The translations under genes were made by a program, and so were the position numbers. Source: Arcobacter siniprincipis (GTDB taxonomy: Bacteria; Campylobacterota; Campylobacteria; Campylobacterales; Arcobacteraceae). From it: DNA of 64,000 bases. Where the stretch lies: assembly GCF_048571125.1 (NCBI RefSeq), contig NZ_CP182343.1:682001-746000 (forward strand), read 5' to 3'. Below, piece after piece: positions 40,015 through 49,408 of this stretch (position 1 is the stretch's first letter; each line of letters opens with the position of its first letter). Under the pieces are notes generated by a model. It was given only the letters and a program-made list of their open reading frames with translations. It was not told where the DNA came from and searched no databases.

Positions 40015-42977
40015 TGGTAAATGCTGAGCTTAATGACCTTTTACAAAATAAAAAAGAACTTCTAACAATAACTTATTTTAAACTTCAAAAAAAGTTTGAA
40101 GAAAAATATGGATCAAATACTGTAGTTCTTATGGAAATAGGAACCTTTTTTGAAGTTTATGAAGTAAATAATGAAGAAGAACAAATAGGTAAAGCTAAAG
40201 AGATTGCTGAGCTTTTAAATATACAATTGACAAGAAAAAACAAGGCAATTTTAGAAAACTCTAAAGAGAATCCAATTATGGCAGGAGTTCCTGCAATTTC
40301 ATTAGAAAAACATCTTGCTAGAATAATTGGTGAACAAAAGTACACAGTTGTATTAATAAGACAAAAAGGTCTTCCTCCTAAAGTTAGCAGATATATTGAT
40401 ACAGTTGTAAGTCCTGGGACAAACTTTGATTTTGTAATTGACCAAGACGAAAATAATATTACTTCACTTACAATAGATTGTAATAAAGGAATCTTTTCTG
40501 TTGGTTATAGTGCCATTGATGTTACAACTGGAAAGTGTTATTACAATGAAGTTCATGGAACAAGCGAAGATAAAAATTTTGCCCTTGATGAGTGCTTCAA
40601 TTATATGAATATGCACAAAACAAATGAGGTAGTTATCTCCTTTTGTGATAAAGCAATAAATCAAAAAGAGATAATAGAATATCTTGAATTATCTCATAAA
40701 ACTTTTCATATAAGTTCATTTAGACCAAAAATTGTTTATCAAAATGAGTTATTTAAAAATGTATTCAATATAGAATCACTTCTAACCTCAATAGAACATC
40801 TTGATATGGAAAGAGTTCCTTTAGCTACTGAATCATTAGCAGTATTAATTGATTTTGTAATTGGGCATGATGCTAAAATTATTCAAAAATTATCTTTCCC
40901 TCAAAAGCTAGATATTAGCAGATATATTTATCTTGGAAATAATGCCTTAGAACAATTAAATATAATAGAAACTTCTCATAATCCATCTTTAATAAAAATC
41001 ATAAATAATACTTCAACTGCTATGGGGAAAAGACTTTTAAAAGAGAGACTCACTCATCCAGTAAAAGATGAAAAAGAGTTACTTAGACGATATGCTTTAT
41101 CAAAAGAGTTATATGATTATCATACTCCAATTGAAAGTGAATTAGCAAATATTTATGATATAGAAAGATTAACTAGAAGAATTAAACTCTCAAGACTTCA
41201 TCCCTTTGAATTAAATTATTTATATGATTCACTTATTAGTATCAAAGAAGTAGTGGCTTTTATGGAAAACTATAAGTTTTTTACAGCACCTTGTACATCT
41301 GCTGAGTTACAGATGTTTATTGACTCTATTGATTCTACTTTTGATTTATCTATTAGTGGCAAGTATATGCTAAAAGATGTGGAAGCAAATATGATTTGTG
41401 AAGGAATCAATACAAAAATTGATGAGCTTACAAATGAAAATAAAAAACTAGTAGAAAAATTAGAGATATTGAGAGTTCATATTTTGGGATTTTTAAAATC
41501 AAATGACCAAAACTTTGTTAGTATTCAAAGACTTGACAAAGAGGGATTTTATTTAGGACTTACAAAAAGTAGATTTAATCTTATGAGAGAAGAGCTTTTA
41601 AATTCACATTTGATTATTGATGATGAATTACTTTTATTTAAAGATTTTAAAATAAAAGTTCAAACAAATTCTGTAAAAATAACTTGTAAACTAACAGAAG
41701 ATATCTCAGATAAATATGTTCATAATTTAAGAAAAATTATTGAGTTAAATAAACTTGTTTTTAAAGAAAAACTTCTGGAATTTGAGAAAAAGTTTGCAGT
41801 ATTATTGGAAGAGTTAGTTCAATTTATTGCTGAAATCGATTTAACAGTTTCAAATATAAAAACAGCAAAAAAACATAACTACTCACCTCCAAAAATAGTA
41901 AAAACAAAAGATGATGAGAGTTTTATTGAACTTATAGATTTAAGACATCCTATAATTGAACATGGAGAAGAGCAGGGTATTTATGTGCCTAATGATATTA
42001 TTTTAGGAGAACTTAGTCTTGCAAGTGATGAATATAAAAATAATGTTATCATTAAAAACTCAAATCCAATAAATATGTTTAATAACAAAATGCATGGTGT
42101 TTTACTTTATGGAATAAATTCAAGTGGAAAATCTTCTCTTATGAAATCAATAGGAATAGCAGTAATTTTAGCTCAAGCTGGATTTTATGTACCGTGTAAA
42201 TCAATGAGATTCTCTATTTTTGATGCAGTATTTACAAGAATTTCAGGAGCTGATAATATTGCAAAAGGATTATCTTCTTTTGCAGTTGAGATGTTAGAAC
42301 TTAAAAATATATTTAATAGAGCTACTAAGAATTCACTTGTACTTGGTGATGAGATAAGTCATAGTACTGAAACTATGAGTGGAGTTAGTATTGTGGCAAG
42401 TGCTATATTAAAACTAGCAAAATTAGAATCAATTTTTATGTTTGCTACACACTTACATCAACTACCTGAACTTCCAGAAATAGAAAAACTAAAAAATATA
42501 ATATGTCTACACTTATCTGTTATGTATGAAGATAGTGAAGATAAACTTATATTTAATAGAAAACTTCAATATGGAAGTGGAAGTAGTATGTATGGTTTAG
42601 AGTATGCTAAATCACTTCATATGGATAAAGAGTTCCTTAAAATGGCAAATGATATAAGAAAAAAACTAACAGATGATTATGAACCAATTGAGAGAATTTC
42701 ACAAAGAAAAACTTCAAAATACAATAAAGACCTTATTGTTTCTACTTGTGTAATATGTGGAAAAAATGTTGATGATGTACATCACATAAAAGAGCAAGCT
42801 AAGGCAAATAAAGATGGCTTCATAGGTCATGTAAATGCAAATCACAAATATAATCTAATACCACTATGTAAAGAACATCATAAAATGGTTCATGAAGGCA
42901 AAATAAATGTAAATGGATTTATTGCTACTTCAAAAGGTTTGGAATTACATTATACGATGCTGGATGAAGAAAAATAA
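40014..42977 (+). CDS. MutS7-type mismatch repair ATPase with C-terminal HNH domain
   Basis: A 987-residue MutS homologue. It has the N-terminal mismatch-binding domain (YGSNTVVLMEIGTFFEVYE near 33-51, the Phe-x-Glu signature), connector and lever domains, and the ATPase with Walker A GINSSGKSS near 700 and GDEISHSTET. Residues about 910-975 form an HNH nuclease domain (CVICG, HHIKEQ, LIPLCKEHHKMVH). This layout is the MutS7 group, found in Campylobacterota, octocoral mitochondria and giant viruses. It may cut DNA itself, replacing the MutL step. Start is GTG. Confidence 0.9.
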   Translation: MVNAELNDLLQNKKELLTITYFKLQKKFEEKYGSNTVVLMEIGTFFEVYEVNNEEEQIGKAKEIAELLNIQLTRKNKAILENSKENPIMAGVPAISLEKHLARIIGEQKYTVVLIRQKGLPPKVSRYIDTVVSPGTNFDFVIDQDENNITSLTIDCNKGIFSVGYSAIDVTTGKCYYNEVHGTSEDKNFALDECFNYMNMHKTNEVVISFCDKAINQKEIIEYLELSHKTFHISSFRPKIVYQNELFKNVFNIESLLTSIEHLDMERVPLATESLAVLIDFVIGHDAKIIQKLSFPQKLDISRYIYLGNNALEQLNIIETSHNPSLIKIINNTSTAMGKRLLKERLTHPVKDEKELLRRYALSKELYDYHTPIESELANIYDIERLTRRIKLSRLHPFELNYLYDSLISIKEVVAFMENYKFFTAPCTSAELQMFIDSIDSTFDLSISGKYMLKDVEANMICEGINTKIDELTNENKKLVEKLEILRVHILGFLKSNDQNFVSIQRLDKEGFYLGLTKSRFNLMREELLNSHLIIDDELLLFKDFKIKVQTNSVKITCKLTEDISDKYVHNLRKIIELNKLVFKEKLLEFEKKFAVLLEELVQFIAEIDLTVSNIKTAKKHNYSPPKIVKTKDDESFIELIDLRHPIIEHGEEQGIYVPNDIILGELSLASDEYKNNVIIKNSNPINMFNNKMHGVLLYGINSSGKSSLMKSIGIAVILAQAGFYVPCKSMRFSIFDAVFTRISGADNIAKGLSSFAVEMLELKNIFNRATKNSLVLGDEISHSTETMSGVSIVASAILKLAKLESIFMFATHLHQLPELPEIEKLKNIICLHLSVMYEDSEDKLIFNRKLQYGSGSSMYGLEYAKSLHMDKEFLKMANDIRKKLTDDYEPIERISQRKTSKYNKDLIVSTCVICGKNVDDVHHIKEQAKANKDGFIGHVNANHKYNLIPLCKEHHKMVHEGKINVNGFIATSKGLELHYTMLDEEK

Positions 42978-43003
42978 CATAGACATTATATTCTATGTTA
43001 TTT
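42972..43003. terminator. Bidirectional intrinsic terminator
   Basis: A 12-bp stem (AAATAACATAGA / TCTATGTTATTT) with an 8-base loop lies between the convergent mutS-type gene and the ethanolamine permease gene. Confidence 0.8.
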
Positions 43004-43012
43004 AATTATATT

Positions 43013-44434
43013 TTAATTTTCACTTAACTCATGAATTAAGTCAGCTTCCGCAGCTTCAAGCATAGCAAACTCTTCTTCAGCCGTTTTTGCAACTAAATGA
43101 TTTTTACTATAGAAGAAGTAATATAAAGCACCAATTGCATATAAAACAAGAGTATAATTAAATGCTCTTGGGTCAAAAGCATAAACACCTGTTAGGGCAA
43201 TGATAGATAATACAAAAGCAATACCAGAAGTTAGAACTCCACCAGGAGTTTTATAAGGTCTTGGCATATCTGGATTTTTAACTCTTAATAAGATATGACT
43301 AAATGCCATTAGTGCATATGAAATCGTAGCCCCTACAACTGCCATAGCTAACATTAAATCACCTTCACCAGTTAGTGAAGCTAAGAATCCTAAAACACCT
43401 GGAACAATTAAAGCCCAAGTAGGAGTTTTCTTTTTGCTTGTTAAAGATAAAAATTGTGGTAGGTAACCAGCTCTTGATAAGGCAAATACTAATCTACTAT
43501 ATCCGTAAATGATAGAGAAAAATGATGCAATTAAACCAGCTAATCCTAATACATTAACAATAGTTGCTAAAGTAGTATTCCCATTTACATTTAAAGCATC
43601 TACTAAAGGAACAGCACTTTTACCCATTGCATCAGCACCTGCAACACCTGCAAGTAAAAATACAACTAAAACAGCAGAGATAAGTAAGAAAATCATTGCT
43701 GCAATAATACCTTTTGGTACATCTTTTTCAGGATTTTTTGCTTCTTCGGCAGCTAATGGTACACCTTCAACTGCTAGGAATAACCACATACCAAATGGCA
43801 ATGCAGCCCAAACACCATGCCAACCAAATGGTAAAAAACTAGTAGCTCCAGCAACATCAGCAGAAGCTTTAATATCAAATAGATTTGACACATCAAAATT
43901 ACCAATTAAAGCAAGAGCAGTAGCAATAATAGCAAATACAGCTAAAGCACTAATTACCATCATAGTTTTTAAAGCTTCCTCTGCACCAAATAAGTGAATA
44001 GCAATAAATACTGCATAAAATAGTGCATAAACTAATGGTCCATTAATACCAAGTAAAGCCTCAACAGCAGAACCAATAAAAATAACAATAGCAGCAGGTG
44101 CAATAGCATACTCTATTAAAATAGCAAGTCCAGTTAAATATCCACCAGCTGGTCCCATAACCTGTCTTGCAAAGCTATATCCACCACCAGCAGCTGGTAT
44201 TGCAGCTGACATTTCAGCTAATGCTAAAACTAAACAAAAATACATTACAGCCATTAAAGCAGCAGCAATGGCAAATCCACCCCAACCAGCTTCTGCAATA
44301 CCAAAGTTCCATCCAGCAAAATCACCTGAAATAACATATGAAATACCAAGTCCAGCAAGTAACATCCAACCAGCTGTTCCCCTTTTTAACTGTCTTTTTG
44401 CAAGATAGTCTTGATCAATTTTAGTTTTTCCCAT
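43013..44434 (-). CDS. eat: Ethanolamine permease (APC family)
   Basis: A 473-residue APC-family transporter with about 12 membrane helices. Near the N-terminus is LGISYVISGDFAGWNFG and later PAAGGGYSFARQVMGPAGGYL, the pattern of ethanolamine permeases. It lies 12 bases after eutC, in an operon eutB-eutC-permease. It imports ethanolamine, the substrate of EutBC. Confidence 0.92.
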   Translation of the reverse strand: MGKTKIDQDYLAKRQLKRGTAGWMLLAGLGISYVISGDFAGWNFGIAEAGWGGFAIAAALMAVMYFCLVLALAEMSAAIPAAGGGYSFARQVMGPAGGYLTGLAILIEYAIAPAAIVIFIGSAVEALLGINGPLVYALFYAVFIAIHLFGAEEALKTMMVISALAVFAIIATALALIGNFDVSNLFDIKASADVAGATSFLPFGWHGVWAALPFGMWLFLAVEGVPLAAEEAKNPEKDVPKGIIAAMIFLLISAVLVVFLLAGVAGADAMGKSAVPLVDALNVNGNTTLATIVNVLGLAGLIASFFSIIYGYSRLVFALSRAGYLPQFLSLTSKKKTPTWALIVPGVLGFLASLTGEGDLMLAMAVVGATISYALMAFSHILLRVKNPDMPRPYKTPGGVLTSGIAFVLSIIALTGVYAFDPRAFNYTLVLYAIGALYYFFYSKNHLVAKTAEEEFAMLEAAEADLIHELSEN

Positions 44435-44446
44435 TTCTCTTATCCT

Positions 44447-45337
44447 TTAGTTTAGAAGAAAGTTTTCTTCACTGTTAGTTAGTTCGATTTCATCATTTGT
44501 CGTTCTATCTTTTAAATTTACTCCTGATAATTCCAATCTTCGAGATTCTTTTAATAGATAAATTGTTTTTTTTACAGCCTCGGCATAAGATAATCCATCT
44601 AATCGAACATTTGAAATACAATTTCTATTTGCATCTGTAAGGCCAACCTGTGCGTCCCAGGTAAGATATAAACCAAGACTATCAGGGGAGCTTAACCCTG
44701 GTCTTTCTCCAATTAATACTAAAGTTGCTTTTGCATTTAATAACATGCCAACTTCATCGCCAATAGCTACTCTTCCTTGTTGAACAACTGTAAAAGGGGC
44801 TATGCTCCATTCTTGTTTATCTTGTGATAGTGCTTGGCATAATTTATCTATAAAATTAATGGCATTTTCTTTTATTGCCAAAGATGAAAGCCCATCTACA
44901 ATTACAATTGCTAAATCATAAGGTCTAGTTTCAACTGAAACTGTATCTTTTAATATGTTGTGTGATTTTTGATTTAGTTTTCTTCCTAAATCAGGTCTTT
45001 GCAGATATTCAATTCTATCTTTTGCTTCAGAGTGTAGAAGAATAGCTTTATGTCCTTTTTGTAAGAGCTCCTTATTAGTTCTATTTGAAGTTACAATATT
45101 TACATTAAATGAGGTATTATTTATTTGTTCAAAAATGTAATCTACATCTAGGGGTAAATGAACAGCATCTTGTGCTTGAGCATGGGCTAGTTGAAACTCT
45201 AGTAAGTGAGAAGTTGGAAGGCTAACTCCACTTCTTCCTAATCCAATTCTTGCATCTGTATAGTCTCTTAGGACTGACCATGGATTTTTTATAACATTTG
45301 ATTTATTTGATGTTTCATTTATGATTTTATTTTCCAT
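44447..45337 (-). CDS. eutC: Ethanolamine ammonia-lyase small subunit
   Basis: Small subunit of the adenosylcobalamin-dependent enzyme that splits ethanolamine into acetaldehyde and ammonia. Features: DARIGLGRSGVSLPT, LLEFQLAHAQAQDAVH, VIVDGLSSLAI and LIGERPGLSSPDSLGLYLTW. I chose the ATG at 45337 because GGAG lies 6 bases ahead (45347-45344); the frame start at 45349 would overlap eutB. Length is 296 residues. Confidence 0.95.
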   Translation of the reverse strand: MENKIINETSNKSNVIKNPWSVLRDYTDARIGLGRSGVSLPTSHLLEFQLAHAQAQDAVHLPLDVDYIFEQINNTSFNVNIVTSNRTNKELLQKGHKAILLHSEAKDRIEYLQRPDLGRKLNQKSHNILKDTVSVETRPYDLAIVIVDGLSSLAIKENAINFIDKLCQALSQDKQEWSIAPFTVVQQGRVAIGDEVGMLLNAKATLVLIGERPGLSSPDSLGLYLTWDAQVGLTDANRNCISNVRLDGLSYAEAVKKTIYLLKESRRLELSGVNLKDRTTNDEIELTNSEENFLLN

Positions 45338-45338
45338 A

Positions 45339-46739
45339 TTAGGCTCCAATTACTTTTTTAAGTGATTTTGAAAAGCCAGAAGGGATATCATTATTTAAAG
45401 AGAATGTATCTGTATTTGTAAATATTTCCATCTTTTTTAACCAAGTTTCAAATTCAGGAGCAGGGTGTAAGTCTAAAACTCTTCTTGCATAAAGAGCATC
45501 ATGGAAAGAGGTGGTTTGATAATTAAGCATGATATCATCAGAACCTGGAATTCCCATAATAAAATTACATCCAGCAACTCCAAGTAGAGTTAATAAGTTA
45601 TCCATATCATTTTGATCTGCATCTGCATGGTTTGTATAACAAATATCACAACCCATTGGTAGTCCTAATAGTTTTCCACAAAAGTGATCTTCTAATCCTG
45701 CCCTTGTAATCTCTTTCCCATCAAATAAATATTCAGGTCCAATAAAACCAACAACAGTATTTACTAATAGTGGATCAAATTTTTTAGCAACAGCATAAGC
45801 TCTTGCTTCACAAGTTTGTTGGTCAACTCCAAAGTTTGCATTTGCTGATAGGGAACTTCCTTGTCCTGTCTCAAAATACATAACATTATTTCCAACGGTT
45901 CCTCTATTTAAAGAGAGTGCTGCTTCCCTTGCTTCTTTTAAAATAGATAAATTTACCCCAAAGCTTGTATTTGTAGCTTCCGTTCCTCCAATAGATTGGA
46001 AAACCAAATCAACGGGTGCTTTTTTTTCAATAGCTTCAATAGTATTTGTAACATGGGTTAAAACGCATGATTGTGTGGGGATTTCATATTTTGTAATTAT
46101 TTCATCCATTATTTTTAGAAGTTTTATAGTCTGTTCAACATTATCAGTAGCTGGATTGATACCAATTACTGCATCTCCATTTCCATATAATAATCCATCT
46201 AAAATACTTGCTGTTATTCCTCTAACATCATCTGTTGGATGATTTGGTTGTAATCTTGTTGAAAGATGGTTTTTTAATCCTATTGTATCTCTAAAAGCGG
46301 TACGTATTGGGCATTTTTTTGCTACTAATATTAAGTCTTGGTTTCTCATGATTTTACTAACAGCTGCTACCATTTCAGGTGTCATACCAGCTCTTGCTTG
46401 TTTTATTAATTCAGGTGTTGTAGTATCGCTTAAGAGCCAATCTCTAAAATCCCCAACCGTAAGATGAGAAATGATTTTAAAAGCTTCACTATCATGATCA
46501 TCTATAATAAGTCTGGTGATTTCATCTTTTTCATATGAGATAAGATGTTCTTCTAAAAAAGTTTTTAGTGGGACTTCTGCTAAGCGCATTTGAGCTATAA
46601 CTCTTTCTTGGGATGAACTTGCAGCAACTCCTGCTAAAACATCTCCAGATCTTTTTGGGGTGGATTTTGCCATTAAATCAACTAAGTTTTTAAACGTATA
46701 AGTCTTTTGTCCAAGTGTATATTTATAAGTGTTCTTCAT
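45339..46739 (-). CDS. eutB: Ethanolamine ammonia-lyase large subunit
   Basis: The 466-residue catalytic subunit. Motifs: KSTPKRSGDVLAG near residue 25, GLKNHLSTRLQPNHPTDD, DAVIGINPATDN, FQSIGGTEATN, TGQGSSLSANANFGVDQQT and MGCDICYTNHADADQNDMD. It needs adenosylcobalamin. No eutA reactivating factor, acetaldehyde dehydrogenase or microcompartment shell gene lies beside it. No B12 riboswitch was recognised in the 211 bases upstream. Confidence 0.96.
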   Translation of the reverse strand: MKNTYKYTLGQKTYTFKNLVDLMAKSTPKRSGDVLAGVAASSSQERVIAQMRLAEVPLKTFLEEHLISYEKDEITRLIIDDHDSEAFKIISHLTVGDFRDWLLSDTTTPELIKQARAGMTPEMVAAVSKIMRNQDLILVAKKCPIRTAFRDTIGLKNHLSTRLQPNHPTDDVRGITASILDGLLYGNGDAVIGINPATDNVEQTIKLLKIMDEIITKYEIPTQSCVLTHVTNTIEAIEKKAPVDLVFQSIGGTEATNTSFGVNLSILKEAREAALSLNRGTVGNNVMYFETGQGSSLSANANFGVDQQTCEARAYAVAKKFDPLLVNTVVGFIGPEYLFDGKEITRAGLEDHFCGKLLGLPMGCDICYTNHADADQNDMDNLLTLLGVAGCNFIMGIPGSDDIMLNYQTTSFHDALYARRVLDLHPAPEFETWLKKMEIFTNTDTFSLNNDIPSGFSKSLKKVIGA

Positions 46740-46950
46740 ATTTAATCCTAATGTAAAAGATCAAAGAATTTTGATTATTAATTTCTTTAGAATAATTTTA
46801 CAGTAGAATTGTAGCTTGAATGTAGGTGTAAAGATATCTATAAATGTATAAAAAATATACAGATTTTATATAATTAAAATAATTAATAAAGTTGATTGTT
46901 TTTGGAAGATTATTTAATAATATTAAAATAAAAGGATGATAAAGACAATT

Positions 46951-48807
46951 TTAATAATTGTCTTTATCTTTATTTATGAGAAGATCTTTAGTAAATCTTA
47001 TAACTCTATTTCTACCTGTCTCTTTTGCTTTATATAAACATAAATCAGCAAATTTGATACATTTCCACATCTGATCAGTATCACTAGGTAAGAAAGAATA
47101 ACCAATACTTACAGTTTTACTAAATGATTCATTATTAAAAGTATATACTAATTTTGAAAATTCACTATTTATTCTTGTAGCTAGATCTTTTGCACTCTCT
47201 TCAGTTGGGTTTTCCATAATTATTAGGAATTCTTCCCCTCCAAATCTAATAATGAAATCATTATCAGAAATTTCTGCTTTCATTGTTTTTGAAAGTTTTT
47301 GTAAAATGGTATCACCTGCATCATGTCCATAAGTATCATTAACCATTTTAAAATAATCAATATCTAAGAACATAACAGCATAAGTTGAACCAAGAGTTAA
47401 TTCTTGAGGCATTTTTTTCTCTATAAACTCATCTAAATATTTTCTATTATAAAGTCCTGTCAATCCATCAACAAGATTTCGCTCTCTTAAAACATCCATT
47501 AGAATTTTACTTTCTAAAATAGGTTTTGTCTCTTCTAAATATTTTTTAATAATTCCTATTTTGTATTTAGTCTCTTCTAAATGGTTTTTACTATCACACA
47601 GAACATGAACAGTTATACTTTTGTGTTTATTTATTGTAAATGGAATACAAATATAATCTGAACAATCATCACAAGTAGCAATTCTACAAATTTCTGGGAA
47701 GTTTTCTGATAAAACTACTGTATCTGTTCGCTCCGCTCTACATTGCTCTTTTATATTTTTAAGTAGACTACAACATGGTCTTGTATTTTCTGTAGAGAAT
47801 ATTACTTTTCTGTTATCTCTTTTTAAATCATTTTCATAAATACAAAAGCTTTCTATTTTTAACTTATCTTTAAAAACTTGTACTAATCTATAATAAATAT
47901 CATCTTTAGTTAAATCAGTTTCTATAGTTTTTTTATAGTTATATATTTCTGTAATATCTTCTATTATCTTTTGTGCAGTTAAAAGTTTGTCACTACTTGT
48001 ACTACTAGCTCTATTATGCACAAATGATGTTAAGTTTTTCTCAATACCCGTTAGTACGGTTTCAAGTTTTTCAATGATTTCATTTAGCCATTGAAAGGCT
48101 TCTTTATCTTCTTTTAGAACACCTTCTTTTGCTCTAACTGAATAGTCACCTTCATGTACTTTTTTTAACACTTCTGTAATTGAATCAAATGATGAAGTAT
48201 AAGGTTTGATTTTTCTACTTATATAAATAAGTATAAGTATTAAAAATACTGTAATAATTGCAATTATATTTAACAATACAGTAATACTTGAAATTCTATC
48301 ATCTTGAATATCAAATTCTAAAGATATAGCACCTAAAACCTCTCCTTCTTTTGCATTATGACAGCTTAAGCAATTTGGTTTATCAACTGATGAAGCAGTA
48401 TAAGGAATAGTGATTCTTAAAGTAGCACTTTTTAAAGACTCACTAGGAAGAGTAATTACTTTTCCTGTTCTTAAAACTTTTTCATCAATCGCATCTTTTG
48501 GTTTTTCATTTCTATTTGCAGATTTACCAAATTGTTTTGAAACATTATCTCCTCTTATTATCCATAAATCTTTTATCTCTTTTATTTGACTAATGCTAGT
48601 TAAAAAAGTTTCTCTCTTATCCATTGTTCCATTAATCATATGGGAAGTTAATGTCTCTTTTACAATGTCTGCAGCTAAATAAGCTCTTTTTATAGCTCCG
48701 TTATATCCACTTTCTCTTGAACCAATTGCAACTAATGCTACGATTACTATAGTTAATAAAGTAACCATTGAAAAGATTATTATCGTAATTTTTTTATTTG
48801 AATCCAT
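46951..48807 (-). CDS. Diguanylate cyclase with a c-type haem sensor domain
   Basis: A 618-residue membrane protein. Membrane helices lie at 11-28 and about 173-197; between them is a periplasmic sensor with one CxxCH haem motif (CLSCH, 146-150). Then comes a HAMP-like linker, a Cys-rich GAF-like region (about 300-440; CC, QC, EIC, CDDC, YIC) and a GGDEF domain (about 455-610) with an intact RFGGEEF and DVDYF-type (FLDIDYFKMVND) metal site. It should make cyclic di-GMP in response to a haem-bound ligand or redox state. The Cys-rich region may sense as well. Confidence 0.9.
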   Translation of the reverse strand: MDSNKKITIIIFSMVTLLTIVIVALVAIGSRESGYNGAIKRAYLAADIVKETLTSHMINGTMDKRETFLTSISQIKEIKDLWIIRGDNVSKQFGKSANRNEKPKDAIDEKVLRTGKVITLPSESLKSATLRITIPYTASSVDKPNCLSCHNAKEGEVLGAISLEFDIQDDRISSITVLLNIIAIITVFLILILIYISRKIKPYTSSFDSITEVLKKVHEGDYSVRAKEGVLKEDKEAFQWLNEIIEKLETVLTGIEKNLTSFVHNRASSTSSDKLLTAQKIIEDITEIYNYKKTIETDLTKDDIYYRLVQVFKDKLKIESFCIYENDLKRDNRKVIFSTENTRPCCSLLKNIKEQCRAERTDTVVLSENFPEICRIATCDDCSDYICIPFTINKHKSITVHVLCDSKNHLEETKYKIGIIKKYLEETKPILESKILMDVLRERNLVDGLTGLYNRKYLDEFIEKKMPQELTLGSTYAVMFLDIDYFKMVNDTYGHDAGDTILQKLSKTMKAEISDNDFIIRFGGEEFLIIMENPTEESAKDLATRINSEFSKLVYTFNNESFSKTVSIGYSFLPSDTDQMWKCIKFADLCLYKAKETGRNRVIRFTKDLLINKDKDNY

Positions 48808-48998
48808 CTTTTAACCTAAATTAGAGTTTAAATAATTTTATCATAATTAGAATTTAATTTTAATATAACTATTTGTAATTTTAGAAAAAAATTGTTATTT
48901 TATGTTGATTTAATATAAATTATTTATAATTAAAGCAAAAGTAAGAAGTAGTTTTAAGTATATTCTTAATATAATTTATTTTTAGTTAAAGGAAAATA

Positions 48999-49385
48999 AT
49001 GAATTTAAGAGTTTTGGTTGTAGATGATAGCTCAACTATGAGAAGAATCATTGTTAATGTTTTAACACAACTAGGCATCTCTACTGATTATATTCATGAA
49101 GCAGAAGATGGATTAGTTGCCTTAGGAAAAGTAAAAACAAATAGCTATGATGTGATTTTAACAGATTGGAATATGCCAAGGATGAATGGATTACAGTTTG
49201 TTCAAAATGTTAGAAAATTACCTAAATACGCACATACACCAATTTTAATGATAACAACTGAAGGTGGGAAAACAGAAGTTATAGAAGCTTTAAAAAGTGG
49301 AGTTAATAATTATATAGTAAAACCATTTAACGCAGATACACTAAAATCAAAATTAGAACCTATATTAAATAAAAGTAAGAAATAA
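48999..49385 (+). CDS. cheY: CheY chemotaxis response regulator
   Basis: A 128-residue receiver protein close to CheY: VVDDSSTMRRI at the start, phosphoacceptor Asp in ILTDWNMPRMNGLQF, MITTEG and IVKPF. It binds the flagellar switch when phosphorylated. It stands alone between a diguanylate cyclase and a convergent transporter gene. Confidence 0.92.
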   Translation: MNLRVLVVDDSSTMRRIIVNVLTQLGISTDYIHEAEDGLVALGKVKTNSYDVILTDWNMPRMNGLQFVQNVRKLPKYAHTPILMITTEGGKTEVIEALKSGVNNYIVKPFNADTLKSKLEPILNKSKK

Positions 49386-49408
49386 AACTTATTAAATTTT
49401 AATTGTAA

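Noticed and set aside
43509..43997. A 162-codon open frame on the plus strand
   Set aside because: It lies antisense inside the well-supported ethanolamine permease gene, has low-complexity Ala/Ile/Pro content and no Shine-Dalgarno site.
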